From NCBI GenBank assembly GCA_964493985.1, contig CAZBQL010000001.1:12559-76558 (forward strand): a DNA stretch of 64,000 nt, given 5' to 3'. Source of the stretch: MGML01 sp964493985. GTDB taxonomy: Bacteria; Chloroflexota; Dehalococcoidia; Dehalococcoidales; UBA2162. Under the pieces are notes generated by a model. It was not told the DNA's origin. It made no database searches and saw only the letters and a list, made by a program, of their open reading frames with translations. Shown in pieces: positions 18,235 to 24,946 of this stretch; the stretch's first letter is position 1; each line of letters begins with the position of its first letter. The position numbers were made by a program, and so were the translations under genes.

Positions 18235-19842
18235 CTAGACACCAGCCGTTACATATTTTTTCTGATTTGCTGGAACGTGATACCTTGCTTTTGATGAATT
18301 TATACCGTCTCGTGTTTGATTTTGATTGTGAACCTTTTGCAGTATCATATTCCGGTATTTCATCAAGGATGCTGGATCATAATACAACGCATGATAGGCT
18401 GCGGGATTCACAGCTTCGTGTATAATACCTGTCGGTATCACGGCTGTACGAGTAAAGTATTTTATCCATTTATCCAGGTGGTAATACAGACCTGCGGTTG
18501 AGACCGCTGCCTTCACATCTTTTTTAACTCTGGATGTTATTCGCGGTTTTTCCGGCTCTATGTATCTCAGCCAAGAATCCGGCTGATAATAAAGTCCTCT
18601 GTTTTCAGGCCGGGGACCGATTTCCATTTCCTTAATACTATCAGTTTTCTCTTCAGTTGATTTCACTTTTATTGCATAATCGATTAGCTTTGGTATGATA
18701 GACAGGGCTACCAGCCCCCGGAAGATACCGGAAATCAGGAAAATACTGAGAATTCTACTGCCGGAAATCGGAAATATCTCATCTAGTAAATATACACTGA
18801 GTAGTCCTCCAAGAAACATACAGAACAGGGTAAGGCTTTTACTGTACATAATATATCTTAACTTCTTTTCGGGCGGTGCCAGTTTAAACAGGTAGTTTTG
18901 AGTACAGAGATCATAAGCTCCCCAGCAGAGTCCAGATATTGCCTGTATAAAAATAAAATATCCCAGATTGGAAAAGAAAAGCCAGCAAATGGGGATGAAT
19001 GGAATAACACGGGAAACTAAGCTCAATACCTCGATGTTTCCCTTCCGATCAGCCAGCCGGCCCCAGAACGGCATACTGATTATCCTGGTGAAGTACTCCG
19101 TGCCTATGATAATGGTAAAGGAGAGGTATCCGAAATCGAGTTCCTTCAACATATATACGGCATAAAGCGGGCCGCTGAGGCTTATCGTAATACTGAAAAG
19201 AGAAGTGAAAAGGATAAACTTCGTCAAACGCCGTGTTTTCAGTTCCTTTATAAAATCGACAGTGCCGAAACCTGCCTGTTGCTGCTGTCCGGCAGCTCTC
19301 ATATTGATTTTTGCGTCCTTCATAGACCAATAAATGCTGAAGTTAAGAAAAGCTGTAAGGAAAGCAATGAAAAAGATGAAACAAAATCCCGATATTGCAC
19401 CGTTGGCGGACGAGTCAAGCAAGTATCCGAAAAGACAGAACGAACCAAGATAGAAACCACTTTTGATTGCCATGCGGCGTCCCAGATAACGCCCCATTAT
19501 ATCCTTCGGAATCATGTTTGAAAGCCAGTTATCCCGTTGAGTGGATAACAATACTGCGGGTACCAGGTTCAGTAGCCAGAGGAAAACAAACCCTAAAGGT
19601 GACACCGTGTTCGAAAAAAGCAAAAAAGATAATATCAGAGGTATCCAGACGCAGACATTTATCAAAGCAAGTATAACAGCCCCTCTCTTAGTCAGACCGA
19701 TACGTTCGATAAATACTGGCGCTTTAAGGCATATTATCGAGAGTAAAAGGTTGACCATAAGTGCCAGCAAGGAAACACTCTGAGCGTCAGCTCCCACGGC
19801 TATTACAGATGGTGACTGATAATTGATAGCAGCTTCTTCCAC
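18235..19842 (-). CDS. MFS-type transporter with a repeat-bearing C-terminal tail
   Basis: A 535-residue membrane protein with about 12 helices in the first 390 residues (MFS, with PFWGRLADRKGN between helices) and a 140-residue soluble tail. The tail holds four copies of a roughly 12-residue motif (GLYYQPDSWLRY, GLYYHLDKWIKY, ALYYDPASLMKY, ARYHVPANQKKY) at 416, 451, 485 and 519, a regular 34-35-residue period. The GTG at 19842 has no ribosome site. The frame stays open about 50 residues further upstream with an acidic, coding-looking stretch but no ATG, GTG or TTG. An AGGAG at 19971-19967 sits seven bases before an in-frame ACG, so the true start may be near-cognate at about 19959. Substrate unknown. 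Confidence 0.8.
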   Translation of the reverse strand: MEEAAINYQSPSVIAVGADAQSVSLLALMVNLLLSIICLKAPVFIERIGLTKRGAVILALINVCVWIPLILSFLLFSNTVSPLGFVFLWLLNLVPAVLLSTQRDNWLSNMIPKDIMGRYLGRRMAIKSGFYLGSFCLFGYLLDSSANGAISGFCFIFFIAFLTAFLNFSIYWSMKDAKINMRAAGQQQQAGFGTVDFIKELKTRRLTKFILFTSLFSITISLSGPLYAVYMLKELDFGYLSFTIIIGTEYFTRIISMPFWGRLADRKGNIEVLSLVSRVIPFIPICWLFFSNLGYFIFIQAISGLCWGAYDLCTQNYLFKLAPPEKKLRYIMYSKSLTLFCMFLGGLLSVYLLDEIFPISGSRILSIFLISGIFRGLVALSIIPKLIDYAIKVKSTEEKTDSIKEMEIGPRPENRGLYYQPDSWLRYIEPEKPRITSRVKKDVKAAVSTAGLYYHLDKWIKYFTRTAVIPTGIIHEAVNPAAYHALYYDPASLMKYRNMILQKVHNQNQTRDGINSSKARYHVPANQKKYVTAGV

Positions 19843-20302
19843 GGCAGATGCTGCGGATTCGGCATGGAATTTTTTCAGATTGACCTTCGAGCCATCATCT
19901 TCTGATTTAGACGGCTCTCCTTGATCCTTTTTATTAGGTGTAATATCAGACGTAGACGTATCGGTACTCCTGCCCTCTTCAGGGAGAAACGATATTAATT
20001 ATAACAAACACAATCTTGCTGCACCTAAACCGGTCTGAAGAGATGGCAGCATATCCTCGGCTAAAATGAGTCACCTAATATACAATATCCTTCATTTTAC
20101 TCACTATCTCAATACCAATATCATTCAAACCGACTGCTTTGTTATTATTGGGAATATATTCATGTTATAAATAAACAACATAGATATACAGGATGGTAAT
20201 CCGTTCATGAGAACACTTCGGAAGTAATGGGTTTTTAACTTTCTAACTTGACCTTTATTTAAAAACTGTTAGCAAAGTACTGAAGGTTTATTATTTACAT
20301 AT

Positions 20303-20381
20303 TTGACCTCCTGCTCTTAATGAAATAGTATAATCACGCATGCATCCATAACGTGATTACCTGATACGATAATTCATGCGT
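20303..20381 (+). promoter_or_regulatory. Promoter with overlapping inverted repeat upstream of the selenoprotein gene
   Basis: A perfect TATAAT lies at 20329-20334 with TTGACC at 20303-20308 (20-base spacing, longer than ideal). A perfect 8-bp inverted repeat overlaps the -10: TAATCACG (20331-20338), 13 bases, then CGTGATTA (20352-20359). A second pair of arms, ACGCATG (20336-20342) and CATGCGT (20375-20381), shares bases with the first, so the two stems exclude each other in RNA. This could be a repressor operator or a switching leader just ahead of the ribosome site at about 20392. The rest of the gap from 19986 to 20302 shows no gene or clear signal. Confidence 0.5.
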
Positions 20382-20402
20382 AAAAATAACGAAGGAGGAA
20401 TA

Positions 20403-22160
20403 ATGGCTACTACCTATAAATGTCTTAATCCTGTCGGTATACAGGAACCGATTGAAGTGAAGTCGCTGGCACCGCGACTCGATACCATCGAAGGTAAGAC
20501 CATCTATGTCTGCATCAACGCCGGTGGTGACCAGGATATCACCATCCCGCTGTTGAAAAAACTGCCCGCGGACTATCCGAATGTAAACTGGGTAATAAAG
20601 AGGAAATTTGGCTTCAGCGCGGATCTTTCCGAAGAGGAGAAAAAGGACGCCGACGCACTTATTGCCGGGGTTATCTGGTGACATGGCGCGATCTGGGAAC
20701 AGTTGTTCCAGGTAGCGGATGTTGAACAGTCGGGTATCCCCACGGTATCGATGATATACGGCGACCAGACCGAGTGCTTCACGCAGGCAGGCCTGATGAG
20801 TGGTTCGCCCCATTTACGCCGCGTCCACGTATCACGCTCCATGCAGGGTCCGGAAGATGTCGAAAGATTCCTGCCGATGGTGTTTGACGCCCTTACCAGA
20901 CCGTTAACCGATGAAGAAGCAAAGGGCTATGTGCACACCATAAACCAGGACAGGATACTTTTCGAAGGAACCCTCGAAGAAGCGGAAGAATTTTACGCCC
21001 AGACCGAATATTACGACATACTTGGAGCCCCTATAGCTAAATACACTACCGGACTGCCTGTCGTGATTCCCACCGAAGAACGGGTAGCGGCAATGCTGAA
21101 AGGCACCAGCCATAAACCGGATGAACTCATTGTCCATCATAAAGAGCATTCGGCCTTCCTGTTCCAGAACAACACTAACAGGCCGATCGAAGGGAAAGGT
21201 TCTCCTGTTACTTTCAAACCCGTCAAACGCACGGCGACAGTTGAACAGGTCGCGGTTAACGCCGTAATGGCGGGATGTAAACCCGAGTATTTCCCGGTTG
21301 TCCTGGCAATCGCCGAAGCCGAAGGCGGTGGCAGCTACGACGGGCGTGGCGGTATGGCCATCTGTATCAGCGGACCTATCTCCAGGGAAATCAAGATGAA
21401 TTTCGGGACCGGTATGTTCGGTCCCGGAAATTACGCCAACAGAAGCCTCGCCCATGCTTCCGAGTTAATGTGGCGTAACCTCGGCAACAATATCCCGCAG
21501 GTAACTAACTGCGGTATCGTAGGAACGCCCCTCTTCAACGTCTTTCCTGAGAACCTGGACGCCCTTCCCCCCGGATGGAAGGGACTGAATGAAGAATACG
21601 ACTATAAAAAAGACGAGAGTATCATCTTCTGCATGCAGATAGGTACCGGTGGAGGGGTTTCGATAGGTCGCACAACCTTCTCTCCCGGCGGCTACCGTGC
21701 CTTCCAGAAGAGTGGCCACGGCGGTATTGCCCGTCGACTTGGTGTAAAAGGCGTTCCCGGTCCTAAGAACTGGATCCCGTATATACTTCCCGAATTCTGG
21801 CCCGGCAGTTCGGGCGGTATCACCTTCTGGATGCTTCCCCAGATGGCACAGCACCTCTATGAAGCCGGTTTCAAGAGTAAAGACGAAGTCTATGAGTGGA
21901 TTCAGAAGAACAGCTATATATCGGTAAAGGAATACCGTACTCAATCATGGGCGGATGTAAACACTGCCTCGTGGACAGGTATCGAGCCTACCTCCGGCAA
22001 ACCGTGGAAAGAACTTCCTGAAGACTACATGGTCCCGATGGTTTCCGACCCCTGGCAAAACTGTATCATTGTCTGCGGTGCCGGTGAAGAAAGTACACAC
22101 TGGATCGGCGGTCGAAGCCCTGGAATGGAAGCCGTCCACAGCATCGACGCCTGGCGATAA
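20403..22160 (+). CDS. Candidate selenoprotein with in-frame UGA (Sec93), GrdB/UGSC-like N-terminal domain
   Basis: Read through the UGA at 20679-20681, this is a 585-residue protein beginning at ATG 20403 behind GGAGG. The frame, composition and fold pattern continue unbroken: DALIAGVIW-Sec-HGAIWEQ, then an amphipathic helix and SGIPTV. In GrdB/PrdB reductases and UGSC proteins the redox selenocysteine also sits between a hydrophobic strand and a helix leading to GIP-V, so a redox or reductase role is plausible. The second cysteine three residues on (UxxC) is absent here. Residues about 160-585 form a second domain (AVNAVMAGCKPEYFPVVLAIAEAEGGG, CISGPISREIKMNFGTGMFGPG) that also accompanies UGSC-like domains. 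A SECIS-like hairpin follows the UGA. The alternatives are a nonsense mutation or sequencing error, and no sel genes are in the window. Confidence 0.82.
20682..20711 (+). promoter_or_regulatory. Bacterial SECIS-like hairpin after the in-frame UGA
   Basis: Eleven bases after the UGA a stem forms: C20693-G20711, T20694-A20710, G20695 bulged, GGAAC (20696-20700) paired with GTTCC (20705-20709), and apical loop AGTT (20701-20704). E. coli fdhF likewise has its minimal SelB-binding hairpin starting 11 bases after UGA, with a bulged base in the stem and a G-U pair of loop bases contacted by SelB. Position, bulge and loop GU are all matched. SelB binding itself is inferred. Confidence 0.7.
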
Positions 22161-22181
22161 TATCAACGGACAATAAAGTTA

Positions 22182-22213
22182 AAGAAGCCTGCCGGATAAT
22201 CGGCAGGCTTCTT
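22182..22213. terminator. Bidirectional intrinsic terminator
   Basis: A perfect 13-bp stem (AAGAAGCCTGCCG / CGGCAGGCTTCTT) with the 6-base loop GATAAT lies between the selenoprotein stop and the convergent membrane gene. A-rich sequence on the left and T-rich on the right let it work on both strands. Confidence 0.85.
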
Positions 22214-22232
22214 CTCTTCCCAAACAATGAGA

Positions 22233-22637
22233 TCAAAAACCGAAATCAGGCCTTCCTACCACCAGGAGCAGGATTAGTATTGCCGCGTTGATGAGTATTG
22301 CGAAAAGTCCCTTATTGGCCAGCTCTTTCATTTTCCCGTCCCACATGAGAATCACGAGAAGCGATGAAAAAGCCGCAGCACCGACGGTGATCCACACCCA
22401 GGCTGTCTGTTTCGCAAATATGAAAACTCCACCGACGATGAAAACCAGAGCCGCCGCTACACAGGAAACACCGGCTATTACACGGGTCGCTTTGTTCCCG
22501 AACGGCCTGGAAAACACCCAGGAGTTCTCCGGCCAGGTCATCCCCTCACCGAGTTGATACCATTTCATGCTCTGGCCCAGGTACAGAAGGTGTACCAGAC
22601 CATGCAGTATAAGAAATACCGCAACCGCTATATTCAT
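22233..22637 (-). CDS. Small four-span membrane protein, unknown function
   Basis: 134 residues with four hydrophobic helices (about 3-20, 52-72, 80-98 and 110-128). The first loop carries LGQSMKWYQLGEGMTWPENSW, and a short Lys-rich loop (WDGKMKELANK) separates the last two helices. It starts 27 bases after the stop of the tandem cupin on the same strand, so the two are probably one transcript. No enzymatic motif is visible. Its neighbours, a cupin and a convergent selenoprotein, offer no firm role. Confidence 0.8.
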   Translation of the reverse strand: MNIAVAVFLILHGLVHLLYLGQSMKWYQLGEGMTWPENSWVFSRPFGNKATRVIAGVSCVAAALVFIVGGVFIFAKQTAWVWITVGAAAFSSLLVILMWDGKMKELANKGLFAILINAAILILLLVVGRPDFGF

Positions 22638-22664
22638 TCACTATCTCACTCTCCGAATATGATG

Positions 22665-23579
22665 CTACTGTCTATGCGAGCCCGTGTACGTTCCGGTAGG
22701 ACCAGCGGTAAAGACCAGGGTAGGTTTCACAATAGCATGGAATTTCCAGGGACAATGGTTCAGGTTCTTCGGAATACATACCATCGCACTGCCGTTGATA
22801 TCATATGTATCTCCGCCGAGAACTATGCTCATTTTCCCGCTTTCCATATCATACGGATTATCCTGGTCACATACTGCCATGGCGATCAGTTCTTCCCATT
22901 CGTGATTGTGGACCTGTGCCGGAGCCTGACCGGTGCCTTTGTATATCCAGACGAAATCGACGTAAAAAGAGCCTTCTGCCACGTTATCCTCAAGGTGCAT
23001 GACACGGGCGCCTTCAAGGTCCGAATCAGGCGGTCGCTGGGGTGGAGTACCACCACCCGGACCGAATTCTGCAACCTCAGTGATGACCCGGCATTTCGGT
23101 TCAAGTCCCGCCGCTTCTTCTTCGGTGATTGCTTTGCGCGTATATACGGTCGAAGGAGATATCGTTCCGAAGAATATTGGCCTGTCTATCCTGTTGAAAA
23201 TTATAGGACAGTGGGCGGCGCCGGCAGGGACAAATATAAGGCAGGTCTTTGTTATTTTCTGCTCTTTCCCGTCAAGCCAGATGGTTATCTCGCCGCACAG
23301 GTCCTGGGGATTCGCCTGGTCGGAACCGATAAAAGCGATTACCTCCGGAAACTCATGAATGTGCGGTTCTTCCACCTTATCCTCAGATGCGCCTTTCCAG
23401 AGCCAGACGGCATCCGCGTAAAACATGTCCGGTATGACTTCACTGTCTACCTGCATGATATGGGTAGACTCGATAGTGGACTTTCTCTTCGGTCTTTCGT
23501 CCTCCATTTTAGCCCGGATTTCCGGCGGAACGGGCTTCGGTTCGGTGACAATATACTTCGAATACTTCATCTTGGTCAT
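22665..23579 (-). CDS. Tandem two-domain cupin-family protein
   Basis: 304 residues made of two related cupin units. The metal-binding motif 1 appears as HIHEFPEVIAFIGSD in the first half and HNHEWEELIAM in the second. Motif 2 appears as FVPAGAAHCP and CIPKNLNHCP. The N-terminus MKYSKYIV is shared with two other proteins in this window (37774-38214 and 38294-39196), so this is a local paralogue family. ATG at 23579 has AGGGGG five bases upstream; the in-frame ATG three codons later is an alternative. Cupins bind a metal and act as dioxygenases, isomerases or sensors, but the reaction here is unknown. Soluble, no signal peptide. Confidence 0.82.
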   Translation of the reverse strand: MTKMKYSKYIVTEPKPVPPEIRAKMEDERPKRKSTIESTHIMQVDSEVIPDMFYADAVWLWKGASEDKVEEPHIHEFPEVIAFIGSDQANPQDLCGEITIWLDGKEQKITKTCLIFVPAGAAHCPIIFNRIDRPIFFGTISPSTVYTRKAITEEEAAGLEPKCRVITEVAEFGPGGGTPPQRPPDSDLEGARVMHLEDNVAEGSFYVDFVWIYKGTGQAPAQVHNHEWEELIAMAVCDQDNPYDMESGKMSIVLGGDTYDINGSAMVCIPKNLNHCPWKFHAIVKPTLVFTAGPTGTYTGSHRQ

Positions 23580-23667
23580 AGTTTCCCCCTTTTTATCATT
23601 TTCACTTGATTTTCCCGATTATAACACACCCGTGATGCAGATATGGAGACCCTGTATTATTTACTCA

Positions 23668-23705
23668 TTGAGATCTAGAGTTATTACACGTATAATACAC
23701 GTATA
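23668..23705 (+). promoter_or_regulatory. Promoter and direct-repeat operator for the MazEF-type module
   Basis: TTGAGA (23668-23673), 17 bases, then TATAAT (23691-23696) make a good sigma70 promoter. The decamer TACACGTATA occurs twice, at 23685-23694 and 23696-23705, wrapping the -10 and the start point. That is where an autorepressing antitoxin would bind. An 8-mer, GATCTAGA, is also repeated at 23672 and 23709. The promoter is seen directly; the operator role is inferred. Confidence 0.65.
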
Positions 23706-23717
23706 GAGGATCTAGAT

Positions 23718-23948
23718 ATGCAGAAAAAATTAACCATTACAATTAGCGAGGATGTCTATATTGGTCTTCGTGAAAACATAGGACCGCGGAAAATAAGCAA
23801 GTTCATTGAGGAGCTGGTCAGGCCTTATGTTATCCGTCCTGACCTGGAATCGGCTTACGCTGCAATGGCCCGGGATGAGGAGCGAGAAAAAGAAGTTGCG
23901 GAGTGGGCGGAGGTTACTTTTCAGGACTTAACCGATGAAACGGTGTGA
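23718..23948 (+). CDS. MazE-like antitoxin
   Basis: 76 residues. An N-terminal beta strand and helix (KKLTITISEDVYIGLRENIG) look like a ribbon-helix-helix or AbrB-like DNA-binding start. The C-terminal half is very acidic (MARDEEREKEVAEWAEVTFQDLTDE), typical of the unstructured toxin-neutralising tail. GAGG lies eight bases before the ATG. The 3' end overlaps the toxin gene by 14 bases, so the two are translationally coupled. The exact antitoxin subfamily is not certain. Confidence 0.85.
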   Translation: MQKKLTITISEDVYIGLRENIGPRKISKFIEELVRPYVIRPDLESAYAAMARDEEREKEVAEWAEVTFQDLTDETV

Positions 23949-24258
23949 AGTATGGTGGGTTAATTCCGATCCTTCCATTGGTGGAGAAATCCAGAAGAGC
24001 CGACCCGCTGTAATCGTCAGCAATGATGCCTCGAACAAATTTCTCAACAGGGTCCAGGTCGTTCCTCTGACCAGCAACACTGAGCGCCTTTATCCAAGCG
24101 AAGCCCTGGTAACAATCGATGGGAGAAAAAGCAAAGCCATGGCCGATCAGTTAGCGACGGTGAGTAAGTCCAGGCTATCAAGCTGCGCGGGTGCCATTTC
24201 ACCGGAAGATATGCACAAGTTGGAAAAAGCCATTAAAATACAGTTAGCTCTCGATTAG
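23935..24258 (+). CDS. mazF: MazF/PemK-type endoribonuclease toxin
   Basis: 107 residues with the full family pattern: an N-terminal CEVWWVNSDPSIGGEIQKSRPAVIVSND, then NRVQVVPLTSN, and the C-terminal KSKAMADQLATVSKSRL carrying the usual conserved residues. MazF cleaves mRNA at short recognition sites when freed from its antitoxin. The conserved catalytic Arg in KSRPAVIVS and the Thr/Ser of VPLTS are present, so it looks active. An intrinsic terminator follows closely. The module sits about 290 bases upstream of tRNA-Arg, within a short accessory stretch. Confidence 0.93.
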   Translation: MKRCEVWWVNSDPSIGGEIQKSRPAVIVSNDASNKFLNRVQVVPLTSNTERLYPSEALVTIDGRKSKAMADQLATVSKSRLSSCAGAISPEDMHKLEKAIKIQLALD

Positions 24259-24269
24259 GATACTGCGCG

Positions 24270-24300
24270 AATACCTGCCGTGCCAGTTCACGGGTATTTT
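24270..24300 (+). terminator. Intrinsic terminator after the toxin gene
   Basis: AATAC (24270-24274) and CCGTG (24278-24282) pair with CACGG (24289-24293) and GTATT (24294-24298) around a CCAGTT loop, with a 3-base bulge on the 5' side. Four T's end the structure. It starts 11 bases after the mazF stop. Confidence 0.5.
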
Positions 24301-24387
24301 ATTGCGTGGAAAGTGAAATATTGTTAGAATGAATTTCGGGCGCAGGTTAAAATGAAGCTCCGGAGGGAGACACCTGCCACTAAAAAA

Positions 24388-24531
24388 CGAATACTCGAAA
24401 AAAGTCTTAAATAGTCTCATTTACGTAATTGGTTACAAGAGCAAACAATAGTAGGTTAAGAATCGGACACTCGTAATGGGCGCAAAATAGTTACAAGAGC
24501 AAGTCATAGCTTAATAAAAACCGAATACTCG
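24388..24531. repeat. Degenerate short repeats upstream of tRNA-Arg
   Basis: The motif CGAATACTCG occurs at 24388-24397 and 24522-24531 and in a two-mismatch form at 24464-24473. GTTACAAGAGCAA occurs at 24432 and 24490, a 58-base period shared with the last two motif copies. These look like decayed tandem repeats of about 58 bases ending just before the tRNA. The surrounding 24301-24548 has no gene. Confidence 0.55.
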
Positions 24532-24548
24532 TAATAAGTTTGGAAAAA

Positions 24549-24624
24549 GCCCCTGTAGCTCAGAGGATAGAGCAACGGTTTCCTAAACCGTGTGTCGTGC
24601 GTTCGAGTCGCACCAGGGGTACCA
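24549..24624 (+). tRNA. tRNA-Arg(CCU)
   Basis: Acceptor GCCCCTG (24549-24555) pairs with CAGGGGT (24614-24620); discriminator A, and CCA is encoded at 24622-24624, unlike the other two tRNAs here. The anticodon stem ACGGT/ACCGT holds loop TTCCTAA, anticodon CCU, reading AGG. The T arm GTGCG-TTCGAGT-CGCAC is intact. Confidence 0.94.
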
Positions 24625-24637
24625 ACGAAATTTGTGC

Positions 24638-24664
24638 AAACTGGTAACAATGTTACCAGTTTTT
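24638..24664 (+). terminator. Intrinsic terminator after tRNA-Arg
   Basis: A perfect 11-bp stem (AAACTGGTAAC / GTTACCAGTTT) with an AAT loop is followed by further T's. It begins 13 bases after the tRNA 3' end. The remaining 24665-24946 shows no gene, only AT-rich sequence leading to the end of the minus-strand ABC operon. Confidence 0.8.
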
Positions 24665-24946
24665 GTCTCAAATTGTCCGCAGAATTTAATAGTATTTCTT
24701 TCAAATAAGCCTGCAATCAAGTATTACTTTTCCTGATTGCGCAGTTGCGATTCCCGGGCTAACCGACCGGATATGCCTGAGCCTTTCAAGCGGGTATTCT
24801 TAAAATAACTTTTACTTAATTTGTGAAGTAATTTACGGCTGTAAAAAATAGTAACTATATTGAACCGCATCTGCCCGAATAATGAAGGACGTTTATTTTA
24901 AGGTTTGGCTTCATTTTATTGAAGCGTATCACGGGAATACCTGGAT

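Noticed and set aside
20679..20681. UGA read as tryptophan throughout the genome
   Set aside because: Other genes here, such as lhr and the 70-aa membrane gene, end at UGA in the expected place and use UGG for Trp.
20703..22160. A separate gene starting at TTG 20703
   Set aside because: No ribosome site precedes it, it is exactly in frame with the gene upstream, and it begins mid-domain. Readthrough at the UGA explains it better.
22554..23609. 351-codon plus-strand frame over the membrane and cupin genes
   Set aside because: The minus-strand genes have recognisable domains and ribosome sites; this frame has neither.
24504..24716. Minus-strand frame with GATRTHDTRFRKPLLYPLSYRG
   Set aside because: This is the well-known false translation of the antisense strand of a tRNA gene (here tRNA-Arg) and is not a protein.
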